The notes under the pieces are model-generated. The model was not told where the DNA came from. It was given only the letters and a program-made list of their open reading frames with translations, and searched no databases. Positions 34,093 through 41,683 of a stretch of DNA of 64,000 bases are shown here, in pieces. Position 1 is the stretch's first letter. Every line of letters starts with the position of its first letter. The DNA comes from Chondromyces crocatus (GTDB taxonomy: Bacteria; Myxococcota_A; Polyangia; Polyangiales; Polyangiaceae): the NCBI RefSeq assembly GCF_001189295.1, contig NZ_CP012159.1, positions 5,472,525 through 5,536,524 of the forward strand. Direction: 5' to 3'. The position numbers and the translations under genes are program-made.

Positions 34093-36420
34093 TCAACGGC
34101 TGCGGCGGAGGGGCGCGGTGTCGATGTTGACGCCCCGCGCGGCAAGGTCCTCCACGATGGAGGGGATCACGCCGGAGGAGTGGAAACTGCCTTCGATGGC
34201 GCCTCCAGCGGCCGTCCGCTCGACCGAGAAGGTGAGGACGTCGCGCACGGCGAGCTGACCGCCTTCCATGACGAGATCGGCGACCCGGAACACCCGATCG
34301 CGGCCGTCGCGGAGTCGGGCGATCTCGACGACGAGGTCGATCGACGACGCCAGCCACTCACGCGCTGCTTCGAGCGGGACGCCTGGCCTCGCTGCGGCGA
34401 TGTCGGCGATGAGGCGGGGGATGGCTTGGCGCAAGGTGGCTGCGCGGGCGCCGGCGAGGACGCCGGTCGCGCCGTCTCCGATGGCGAGCACCAGCTCCGC
34501 CGCGACCTGGCCCGAGAGGCTGTGGACCAGGATGCGATCCGGCCTCAGGCGGGCCGCCGTGCGCACGGCGCTGGCGGCCGTGACGTTCGTGCTGCCCAGC
34601 GAGATGCCGATCGCGTGGGGCGGCTGGATCACCAGGTCGTCGTCGTCCTGCAGGGCGACCAGGCGCTCGTCGACGCCGCCGGCTGCCGCGAGGGCGCCGA
34701 GCAGGGCCGCGGCCCCCGAGCCGCGTGAGCCCACGACCAGCACGTTGGCGCGCGCTGCGACGCACTGAGCGAGAAGGCCGGCCATCCCGCGCGAGATGGT
34801 CCCGCTGCGGACGAGATCGTCGAGAGAGAGCTCGACGCGCTGGGGTTTGCGGAGGGTCAGGGCGACGCCTCCGCCCGGCGTGGCGGAGAGGACCGCCAGC
34901 AAGCGGGCGCCGCGCGGGAGGGTGCGCTCGATGAGAGCCTCTCCCTCGCCCTGGGCGACGCCGCCGAGCACGCACAATCTCTGGATGATGCGCGCGAGGG
35001 CCGCGTCGTTGCTGAAGCCCACCTCCGCGGCCACCGACCGGCGGTTGTGCGTCACGACCACGTGGTCGTGGCGGAAGACCTGGATCTCGGAAACGTCGTC
35101 GTCCTGGAGCAGCGCCTCCAGGGGGCCGAGCTGGATCAGCTCGCGGCGTGCGTCCGCCACGAGGGTGTCGCCGTCGACGTCGGCCGGGAGGTCGCCCGCG
35201 GCGCGCAGGCCCATCACGGCCTCGCCCAGCCCGACCTCCAGGCGGCGCGTCAGGGCCTCATCGGGCGCACCACCACCCGCGAGGGGGCGCAGATCGACCG
35301 TCTGCCCGAGCCGCTCCATGAGCCGGGAGAGCGCGCGCTGGCGGGCCGTCGCGACGAAGGGCTCGGAGATCTGCACGGCGCGGTCCGAAGCGGGCGGGAC
35401 GAGCGCGCGTCGCGGTGAGGCCGCGGGGTGGCTTCCCGTGCCGCTGGGGATGGGGGACGCTGCCGGGTAGCTGCCCGTGCCCGTGGGGATGGGGGATGCT
35501 GCCGGGTAGCTGCCCGTGCCCGTGGGGATGCCCAGGGAGGCGCCGCTGAGGGGCTCGCGTGGGGTCGACCTGTCCAGCGTGAGCACGCCCGGTGTGACGC
35601 GCGAGGGGGGCTGGAGCGCCGTGACCGTAGCGGGGCGCACGGCGCCAGGCGGTGGTGTCGCCGGGAGCGTGGGACCCGTCCCCGTCGAGAGCGCGCTGGT
35701 GCGTGGGGAAGGGACCCGCGGAGGGCCAGGGAAGGCCTCGATCGACTCGTCCGGATCGTTCTCCAGCGGGAAGTGGCTGATCACGTGCCCGCCGGTGCGA
35801 GACAGCTCCCCGCGGGGCTCGACCTGGGGGGAGGGGACGCCCTGGCTCCGCTCGACGGACGAGGGAGGCAAGGGAACCAGCGCGGGTTCCACGGGGGAGA
35901 TCGTGTTCGACGGCAGGTTGCGGCGCTCGGCCGGATCGCCCAGGGAGGAGGGGCGATCGAAGCTGCTGGCGGGCGGCGGCGCAGCAGAGGGGCCGACGGG
36001 GAGGCCACGGTCGAGGGCCTCGCCTGGCATGCTCGGCGCGGCGTTGAACCCTTCGACCTCCCCGGGCTCCTGGTGGGTGGGCAGGGGGGCGGCTTGTCCC
36101 TCGATCGAGGACACCGCGACCTCACTCACCGACACCGTCTCGACGCGGAGAACGAAGTCGCCGATGTAGATCTTGTCACCCTCGCGGACGATCGTCGCCT
36201 GGGCGATCTTGCGCCCGTTGACGTACGTGCCGTTGGTGCTCTTGAGATCGGTGATGATGAAGCGACCGTCGCGGTAGAGGAGACGCGCGTGACGCTTCGA
36301 GACGTTGCCCTTGGGCAACATCAGCTCGTTGCCCTGGACGCGGCCGACGTTGATCTCGGTCCTGTCGAAAACCTCGCGGCGCTCCGCGCCCCCCTTCTCG
36401 CTGACGATCACCGAGAACAT
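34093..36420 (-). CDS. FHA domain fused to a degenerate CpaF/TadA-type ATPase
   Basis: 775 residues. FHA domain at 20-105 (VGRVQGNELMLPKGNVSKRHARL with STNGTYVNGRK) and a long Pro/Gly/Thr-rich linker (~110-350) with a 13-residue repeat. The rest follows CpaF secretion ATPases: the N-terminal LIQLGPLEALLQDDDVSEI block and the RPDRI block are recognisable. The catalytic core looks dead. The Walker A GxTGSGKTT reads GSRGSGAAAL (residues ~564-573), and the Walker B VGEVRGGEA reads VHSLSGQVAAE (~632-642). A pseudo-ATPase scaffold responding to threonine phosphorylation is the likeliest reading. It is preceded on the same strand by a small helical protein. Confidence 0.85.
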   Translation of the reverse strand: MFSVIVSEKGGAERREVFDRTEINVGRVQGNELMLPKGNVSKRHARLLYRDGRFIITDLKSTNGTYVNGRKIAQATIVREGDKIYIGDFVLRVETVSVSEVAVSSIEGQAAPLPTHQEPGEVEGFNAAPSMPGEALDRGLPVGPSAAPPPASSFDRPSSLGDPAERRNLPSNTISPVEPALVPLPPSSVERSQGVPSPQVEPRGELSRTGGHVISHFPLENDPDESIEAFPGPPRVPSPRTSALSTGTGPTLPATPPPGAVRPATVTALQPPSRVTPGVLTLDRSTPREPLSGASLGIPTGTGSYPAASPIPTGTGSYPAASPIPSGTGSHPAASPRRALVPPASDRAVQISEPFVATARQRALSRLMERLGQTVDLRPLAGGGAPDEALTRRLEVGLGEAVMGLRAAGDLPADVDGDTLVADARRELIQLGPLEALLQDDDVSEIQVFRHDHVVVTHNRRSVAAEVGFSNDAALARIIQRLCVLGGVAQGEGEALIERTLPRGARLLAVLSATPGGGVALTLRKPQRVELSLDDLVRSGTISRGMAGLLAQCVAARANVLVVGSRGSGAAALLGALAAAGGVDERLVALQDDDDLVIQPPHAIGISLGSTNVTAASAVRTAARLRPDRILVHSLSGQVAAELVLAIGDGATGVLAGARAATLRQAIPRLIADIAAARPGVPLEAAREWLASSIDLVVEIARLRDGRDRVFRVADLVMEGGQLAVRDVLTFSVERTAAGGAIEGSFHSSGVIPSIVEDLAARGVNIDTAPLRRSR
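35420..35529 (-). repeat. 39-bp tandem repeat in the linker of the FHA-CpaF gene
   Basis: Two near-perfect 39-bp copies start at 35459 and 35498, with a diverged third copy before them. Encoded unit: IPTGTGSYPAASP. Confidence 0.85.
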
Positions 36421-36695
36421 TCCGTCGCCTCACGGAGTCAGGGGCAGAGCCGGCTTTTCCGGCAGAGCCGCGCAGAACCCGACATCCTCACCCGGCCATA
36501 CGAGCAAGGCTGCCGGGCTCTGTCAACGACGTGACGGAAGGAGTGCGGAGGACGAGCCCGAGCCCGTGACGACCTGACGACGACTTCATGCTGGAGATCG
36601 GCGATGCTGTGGTCGTCGTGGCCCGTGGTGACGATCCGTGGAGAGCCGTGTCGGGTCGAGGTTCCAGGCGGTCGGCGCTCCGGTCAGCGCTCCGG

Positions 36696-36965
36696 TCAGC
36701 GCTCCACCAGAGGCTGCGTCGTCGCTGACGCGGTGTCGGAGGGACAAGGACGGGAGTGACCCAGGCGCCGATCCTCGACGTCGGTCGCAAGAAGGCTGAG
36801 CAGCTCACCGGCGAGGGCCATCACCTCCTGCTCGTTCAGCCCGTTCTGGCGCAGCTCGCGGTACATGGTCTTCGCCAGAATGCGCACCGAGCGCGGATCG
36901 CGCGATTGTTCACGGCTCGACGAGTCGAGGGCGTCGGAACCCGAGACGGGGAGAAGCGTTGGCAT
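36696..36965 (-). CDS. Small helical protein of unknown function
   Basis: 89 residues from ATG 36965 (an upstream in-frame start at 37037 would add 24). The core, RSVRILAKTMYRELRQNGLN followed by EQEVMALAGELLSLLATDVE, has a strong helical pattern. I do not recognise the family. It lies 275 bp upstream of the FHA-CpaF gene on the same strand and runs divergently from the cold-shock gene. Confidence 0.5.
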   Translation of the reverse strand: MPTLLPVSGSDALDSSSREQSRDPRSVRILAKTMYRELRQNGLNEQEVMALAGELLSLLATDVEDRRLGHSRPCPSDTASATTQPLVER

Positions 36966-37386
36966 GACGAGCGGGCCGTAGCGAGTTGTGTGCCAGCCGG
37001 AACCCTCTCGATTTCCGCAGAAAACGCCATGAGTCATGCGTAGGTCGATTCGCGTGTGTCAGCGACGCCGCCACCGAGGTTTCGCGGGAAGATCCCGCCA
37101 TTTTCAATTTATGCATCGGGGTCGGGTGAGGCATGGCACTGCAAAGGTATGGTCCCGTTCCTTCGCACGGCTTGACCAAGTGTCATGGGGACGTCTAGGG
37201 TGACGCCGCTCGGACCGGGAAGTTTCGTCAGGTTTGTAGGATGAACTGCATCAACACCGCGCGCGGGGCGACGCTGAGCGCGTCGACCTTCCGCGATGGG
37301 GGGAGACCTGACCATGGGGGGGCCGACGAGGAGCCCTCGTCCCGAACGCCCGGAAGCACGAGCCGAGACGTGGAAGTGGAGGAAAT
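36966..37386. other. Intergenic region with cold-shock promoter and long leader
   Basis: 421 bp between the small helical protein and the cold-shock gene. It carries the promoter at 37172-37201, leaving a leader of about 180 nt, as is common for cold-shock mRNAs. A slightly AT-richer stretch (37092-37116, ATTTTCAATTTATGCAT) stands out. No gene seen. Confidence 0.6.
37172..37201 (+). promoter_or_regulatory. Sigma70-type promoter for the cold-shock gene
   Basis: TTGACC (37172-37177), 18-bp spacer, TAGGGT (37196-37201). The -10 block CTAGGGTGACGCC closely matches that at 7330-7342. Confidence 0.55.
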
Positions 37387-37596
37387 ATGGCAGTTGGCAT
37401 CGTGAAGTGGTTCAACGACGAAAAAGGCTGGGGCTTCATCAAGCAGGAGGCCGGCCCCGATGTCTTCGTGCATTACTCGCAGATCAGCGGAGACGGGCGT
37501 CGTCGGCTCATCGAGAACGAGACCGTCGAGTTCGAGATCAAGGAGGGTCCCAAGGGCCTTCAGGCGATCAACGTGGTCCGCGGCGAAGCCAGCTGA
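37387..37596 (+). CDS. Cold-shock protein (CspA family)
   Basis: 69 residues, the full CSD length. RNP1 is KGWGFI and RNP2 is VFVHYS (VFVHY). Binds single-stranded RNA/DNA as an RNA chaperone. Preceded by GTGGAGGAAAT, a strong Shine-Dalgarno. It has its own promoter and a terminator hairpin. Confidence 0.97.
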   Translation: MAVGIVKWFNDEKGWGFIKQEAGPDVFVHYSQISGDGRRRLIENETVEFEIKEGPKGLQAINVVRGEAS

Positions 37597-37611
37597 CGTC
37601 TACTTGAACTG

Positions 37612-37650
37612 GCCGGAGCCTGGTCGTCCGGGCTCGGCATCTTCTTTCTT
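37612..37650 (+). terminator. Rho-independent-type terminator after the cold-shock gene
   Basis: GCCG-g-AGCC (37612-37620) pairs with GGCT-CGGC (37631-37638) with one bulged base, followed by the T-rich tract ATCTTCTTTCTT (37639-37650). It is the best terminator in the window and lies between convergent genes. Confidence 0.6.
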
Positions 37651-37663
37651 GATTGCTCGTCGC

Positions 37664-38656
37664 TCAGGCATCCCGCGCACAGCGGAACCCGCGCCACGTC
37701 CGGCGCGTGCTCGGCAGGTCGTGCAGCCGCGCGGACGTTCGTAGCCACGGCCGTCCGTGGACATAGGAGCCGCCGCGGACCACACGCTCGTCACCGCTCG
37801 CGGGTCCTCGCGGGTTCCGTGCGCTTTCGGGCGGGTACTCGGGTGCGTACCAGTCGGCCACCCACTCCTCGACGTTGCCGGCGAGGTCGTCGATGCCGTC
37901 TGGCGTGCGCCCCTGGGGAAAGGTGCCCACGGGCGCGAGTTCCAGGGCGCCATCGCCCGCGTCCAGGTTGGTGTCCAGCGCGAGCTGGCCGTGGTTGGCG
38001 TGGAACGGGTTGTAGACGTTTCCCCAGGGATAGCGCCGCCCCGCGTTCTGGCCGAGCTGCCAGGGGGTGGTGCCTCCGTGACGACCGCCCCTGGCGGCTC
38101 GCTCCCATTCGGCCTCGGTCGGCAAGCGACCTCCCGCCCAAGCGCAGAAGCGCGAGGCGTCGAACCAGGTGACGAGCACCACGGGAAAGTCCGGCTGGTC
38201 GAATCGCTGTCCGCCGGACGCATACGGGGGGCTGTCACAGGCCCCCGCGGCCACGCACTGGCGGTAGCGGGCGACCGTGACCTCGGTCCGGTCGAGCCAG
38301 TAGTCGGACAGGTAGACCTCGTGGATGGAGGACTCGTTCATGAACGTTTCCGCGAGCTCGTTCACGCAGGCGTGACCGCCCGGCTCCAGCTTGCAGAGGG
38401 TGATGGCGTGTCCAATTTCCGGCTCGCTCGAGCCCATGCTGAAGCTCTCGGCGCGGATCAGGACCGCATCAGGCCCTGGCGTACGGAGTGCGAGCACGCC
38501 CTCCGAGGTCTCCGCGGCCGCCGCGGCAGGCAGGGTGGGAGGGGGGTTGGCGCGCGCCGGCGCCGATGTCCAGGAAGGAGTCCTCTGCGGAGGCGCGGCT
38601 GCTCCGAGGGAGGCCACGGAAATGAAGGCCAGCGCGAGCGGGACCGCAGTGCGCAT
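37664..38656 (-). CDS. Exported FGE-sulfatase-domain protein without the FGE cysteines
   Basis: 330 residues from ATG 38656, which gives a clean signal peptide (MRTAVPLALAFISVASLGAAA); longer starts run into the divergent SIR2-TIR gene. The FGE-sulfatase/C-type-lectin-like fold is clear: YWLDRTEVTVARYRQC, VTWFDASRFCAWAGGRLPTE, EWERAARGG, YPWGNVYN, DLAGNVEEW and RVVRGGSYVHGRP. The two catalytic Cys of aerobic formylglycine-generating enzyme, expected just after RGGSW, are missing, so sulfatase activation is unlikely. It is probably a binding or effector protein of the periplasm/surface. Its start lies 81 bp from that of SIR2-TIR. Confidence 0.86.
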   Translation of the reverse strand: MRTAVPLALAFISVASLGAAAPPQRTPSWTSAPARANPPPTLPAAAAAETSEGVLALRTPGPDAVLIRAESFSMGSSEPEIGHAITLCKLEPGGHACVNELAETFMNESSIHEVYLSDYWLDRTEVTVARYRQCVAAGACDSPPYASGGQRFDQPDFPVVLVTWFDASRFCAWAGGRLPTEAEWERAARGGRHGGTTPWQLGQNAGRRYPWGNVYNPFHANHGQLALDTNLDAGDGALELAPVGTFPQGRTPDGIDDLAGNVEEWVADWYAPEYPPESARNPRGPASGDERVVRGGSYVHGRPWLRTSARLHDLPSTRRTWRGFRCARDA

Positions 38657-38737
38657 GGCTCCACGGATAGCATGTCGTCCGCCGCCTTGCTCCTCGTCCA
38701 TCCGGGCCAGAACCAGGAATGAACCCGCGGAGAGAAG

Positions 38738-40315
38738 GTGCCGCAAAAGTGCGTCTCGCGCTCGGGGGCGATACACTCCGAGGACGCTGCTCAGATCGCT
38801 ATGGAGAACGCAAATACGATGAACGCGGGGGATGACGCTGCTGTCCTCGCGGAGCTCCAGGGCGCCCTCGAGGGAGGGGACGTCGTGCTCTTCGTGGGAG
38901 GCGGCATCTCCGTGGCTGCCGGTCTGCCGACCTGGCGTCAGTTCGCCGAAGGGGTGATCGCGCTGATGCGCCAGCGCGGTCTGGACGCTGCCATGGTTCA
39001 GGAGGTCGCGGACCTCGCGCACGCGCAGCGCTACCTCGACGCCATGGCCGCGGCCGAGGACGCGCTGGGGCCCGTCTTCCAGGAGCAGGTGATGGCCGTG
39101 CTCGACGACGCGGGGCACGAGCTCCCGCCGATCGCGCACGCCCTCGCTGCCCTGCGGTACGACCTGCGTGCGGTGGTCACCACCAACCTGAACCACCTGC
39201 TCGAGCGCGCCTTCGGCTGGGAGGTCTTCACCACCATCACGGACGCGGTCGCGCACGGGCGTGGCTTCATCCTCAAGCTCCAGGGGACGCTTCGCGACCC
39301 TTCGACGTGGGCGCTGACGCGGGAGCGCTTCCACGCGCAGCTCTCCGCACCCGAGGCGCGGCGCGCGCTCGCCTCTGTCTTCTCGGTGTGCCCGGTGCTC
39401 TTCGTCGGCTTCGGCTGGGGCGACGACAGCTTCGAGCAGATGCTCAGGGACGTCCGCGATCTCTCTGGCGAGGGGGCGCCGCCGCGCTTCGCGCTCATGC
39501 CGGCGTCGAGCTTGCCCCCCTACCGTCGCAAGACGCTGCAGGAGATGGGCTTCCGGATCCTGCCGTACGACAACGTCGGCGGAAAGCACGCCGAGCTGCT
39601 CGACATCCTGGACCGGCTCGTCGAAGGGTCGAGCCGCATCGACATCCGGCCGGCCCCGAAGTCCATCCTGCCGCCCGCCATCCCCGATCTCGAGATTCCT
39701 CCCTCGTCATCCGGACTGTCCGGGCTCGCCGGGTTCGCGGCGAGCTGGAGCCTGCTCGACTTCGGGGAGCCGGAGATGCCTGCGGGCGCGCTGGACGCTC
39801 CCTCGCGCGCTGCAGGTAGCATCGCGCTGACGTCGCGGCGGATGAGCGAGCCACCCGCGAACCCCATCGAGGTCTTCTTCTCGTACTCGGAAGCGGACCG
39901 GGATCTGCGCGACAAGATCGAGACGCACCTGGCCATCCTCAAGAGGAAGGGCGTGATCCGCGGTTGGCACGAAGGCGAGATCGGTGCTGGAGAGGACTGG
40001 GACCGGGAGGTGCGCGAGCACCTGGAGTCCGCGAAGATGATCCTCCTCCTCATCAGCGCCGACTTCCTCGCCTCGGACTTCTGTTACGAGGCGCAGATGC
40101 GGCGCGCCATCCAGCGCCACGAGCGGGGGGAAGCGCGCGTCATCCCGATCATCCTCGACGCCTGCGACTGGGAGCCCGCGCCCTTCGGGAAGTTGAAGCC
40201 GCTGCCCGACAAGGGGAGGGCGGTCACGAGCTGGGCGAACCAGAGCGAGGCGTTCGCCGACATCGCGCGCGGTATCCGCAAGGAGGTCGAGCAGCTCACA
40301 CAAAACCCCTCGTAG
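38738..40315 (+). CDS. SIR2-like/TIR domain protein
   Basis: 525 residues from GTG 38738; ATG 38801 or 38819 are alternatives. SIR2-like domain ~45-300: VVLFVGGGISVAAGLPTW, then VVTTNLNHLL with the conserved Asn150. The expected catalytic His in the K-h-H-G motif is Gln182 (LKLQGT). TIR domain ~376-515: EVFFSYSEADRDLRDKIE, WHEGEIGAGEDW, and ISADFLASDFCYEAQM, where the position I align with the catalytic Glu of related TIRs is Gln453, with Glu451 beside it. Both domain classes handle NAD+ in antiphage and cell-death systems. The stop lies in a strong -1 frameshift signal that leads into the NB-ARC frame. Confidence 0.87.
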   Translation: MPQKCVSRSGAIHSEDAAQIAMENANTMNAGDDAAVLAELQGALEGGDVVLFVGGGISVAAGLPTWRQFAEGVIALMRQRGLDAAMVQEVADLAHAQRYLDAMAAAEDALGPVFQEQVMAVLDDAGHELPPIAHALAALRYDLRAVVTTNLNHLLERAFGWEVFTTITDAVAHGRGFILKLQGTLRDPSTWALTRERFHAQLSAPEARRALASVFSVCPVLFVGFGWGDDSFEQMLRDVRDLSGEGAPPRFALMPASSLPPYRRKTLQEMGFRILPYDNVGGKHAELLDILDRLVEGSSRIDIRPAPKSILPPAIPDLEIPPSSSGLSGLAGFAASWSLLDFGEPEMPAGALDAPSRAAGSIALTSRRMSEPPANPIEVFFSYSEADRDLRDKIETHLAILKRKGVIRGWHEGEIGAGEDWDREVREHLESAKMILLLISADFLASDFCYEAQMRRAIQRHERGEARVIPIILDACDWEPAPFGKLKPLPDKGRAVTSWANQSEAFADIARGIRKEVEQLTQNPS

Positions 40316-40348
40316 GCTCACCGAGCGCTGGCGCCCAGCCGGTGAGCC
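40303..40348 (+). promoter_or_regulatory. Candidate programmed -1 ribosomal frameshift signal
   Basis: Slippery heptamer A_AAC_CCC (40303-40309) in the zero frame of the SIR2-TIR gene, spacer TCGTA (40310-40314, containing the start of the TAG stop at 40313-40315), then a hairpin. Outer stem GGCTCACCG (40315-40323) pairs with CGGTGAGCC (40340-40348), 9 bp; after an AGC bulge an inner stem GCTGG (40327-40331) pairs with CCAGC (40335-40339) around a CGC loop. A -1 shift enters exactly the NB-ARC frame. Heptamer form, spacer length and structure all meet the usual criteria. Confidence 0.72.
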
Positions 40349-41463
40349 ACTCAGAGGTGCCTCCTCCTCCTGGTATCTGGGGCGTGCCGCCCTGGACCGG
40401 CAGGAACCTCGCTTCCCGCGACGAGCAGCTCGTGGAGATCAGCGCGGCGCTGGCTCGCCGCGGCATGGCTCCGCTCTGCGGGCTGGGTGGCGCGGGCAAG
40501 ACGATGCTCGCCATCGAGTTCGCCCACCGGAACGCGAGCGCGTACGACATCGTGTACATGATCCAGAGCGAGTCCCAGTGGTCCTTGCTCAACGGGTTCG
40601 CGGCGCTCGCGTCGGAGCTGCGGGTGCCGGAGCAGGAGCTGCTGATGGACGAGGCCTCCTCGTCACAGACCAGCTCGGGCAGCAAGACGTCGTCACGGCA
40701 GCCGCGGGTGGTCACCGCCGTGAAGAGTCGGCTCGGGCGAAGGGGAAGGTGGCTTCTCATCTTCGACGGTGTGCGCAGCCCGCAGCTGCTCGATCACTAC
40801 CTGCCGAGCATCACGCAGGGGGGACACATCTTGATGACCTCGACCAACCCCATCTGGAGAGGGCTGGCGACGGTAGCGGTCCGTGGGCTGTCGCGCGCGG
40901 AGTCCGTGAGCTTTCTTCTGCGGCGCACTGGCGAGGTCGACGCCGAGGTCGCCGACACGCTCGCGGAGCGGCTCGGCGATCTGCCGCTCGCCCTGGCGCA
41001 GGCAGGTGCATACATCGAGGAAACGGGGCGCCCCCTCGCGGAGTACGTGTCGCTCTTCCGGCAGCGGCCGGCAGCGCTCCTCGAGCGCCCTCAGACGCTT
41101 CCGGTCACGGTGGCCACCACCTGGGAGAGCTCGCTGGCCGAGGTCTTCCAGAGCCCGCCAGCCGCGGACCTGCTCAGCCTCCTCTCGTTCTTCCCCATGG
41201 AGGAGATCCCACGCAGGGTGCTCTCCGGGCACGATCCGCTGGTCCTCGACGACGCCATCGCCGTCCTGCGCTTGCACTCGCTGATCGAGGTGAAGCCCGC
41301 TTCCTACAGCGTACACCGGCTCGTCAAGATCATCGTGCAGCACCAGCTTCGCCAGGAGGACCGACAGCGCTGGAGGGAGGCGGCACGCCAGCTTTTGCGT
41401 ACCTCGGTGAGCCAACCCTCCACCATCGATCCCAACGAACTCACGGAGCCCGACCTCTCGTGA
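40342..41463 (+). CDS. NB-ARC (STAND) NTPase, probably expressed by -1 frameshift from SIR2-TIR
   Basis: 373 residues if read from GTG 40342, but that GTG lacks a Shine-Dalgarno and lies in the 3' arm of a hairpin. The frame is open far upstream, so a -1 shift at 40303-40309 would give one 908-residue SIR2-TIR-NB-ARC protein. P-loop CGLGGAGKTMLAIEF, Walker B WLLIFDGVRSP, RNBS-B-like HILMTSTNPIW and GLPL-like LGDLPLALAQAGAYIEE, then a winged-helix region ending with LHSLIEVKPASYSVHRLV. It stops there: no TPR, WD40 or LRR sensor domain follows. In STAND proteins this module oligomerises on trigger recognition and activates the N-terminal effector. Confidence 0.85.
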   Translation: MSHSEVPPPPGIWGVPPWTGRNLASRDEQLVEISAALARRGMAPLCGLGGAGKTMLAIEFAHRNASAYDIVYMIQSESQWSLLNGFAALASELRVPEQELLMDEASSSQTSSGSKTSSRQPRVVTAVKSRLGRRGRWLLIFDGVRSPQLLDHYLPSITQGGHILMTSTNPIWRGLATVAVRGLSRAESVSFLLRRTGEVDAEVADTLAERLGDLPLALAQAGAYIEETGRPLAEYVSLFRQRPAALLERPQTLPVTVATTWESSLAEVFQSPPAADLLSLLSFFPMEEIPRRVLSGHDPLVLDDAIAVLRLHSLIEVKPASYSVHRLVKIIVQHQLRQEDRQRWREAARQLLRTSVSQPSTIDPNELTEPDLS

Positions 41464-41603
41464 CGCTCCTTTCAGCCCATCTCGTGCAAGGAGCGCGGGG
41501 ATTGCAAAGGAGCAGCCACATCGGCGCTTTCCCGACGGAATCCCGTGAGCGCGCAGCCGTCTCTTCCGGACGAATCTCCACTGCGGGCGTTCGATCGCCT
41601 GGC

Positions 41604-41632
41604 TTCCTGATATTTCATCGGGCGCGTATGCT
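41604..41632 (+). promoter_or_regulatory. Possible promoter for the TIR-NB-ARC-TPR gene
   Basis: TTCCTG (41604-41609), 17-bp spacer, TATGCT (41627-41632), about 50 bp before the start codon. The -35 is poor. The 220-bp gap to the preceding gene makes independent transcription possible. Confidence 0.3.
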
Positions 41633-41683
41633 CTTGCGCATCCGGCCGATCGTGAGAACTTAGTCGCCCCTCGAGAGGACCAG

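Noticed and set aside
37664-39589. N-terminal extension of the FGE-like protein
   Set aside because: It would overlap the SIR2-TIR gene and lacks a signal peptide; the ATG at 38656 gives one.
40303-40348. The hairpin as a rho-independent terminator
   Set aside because: No T-tract follows, and its spacing from an in-phase slippery heptamer fits frameshifting better.
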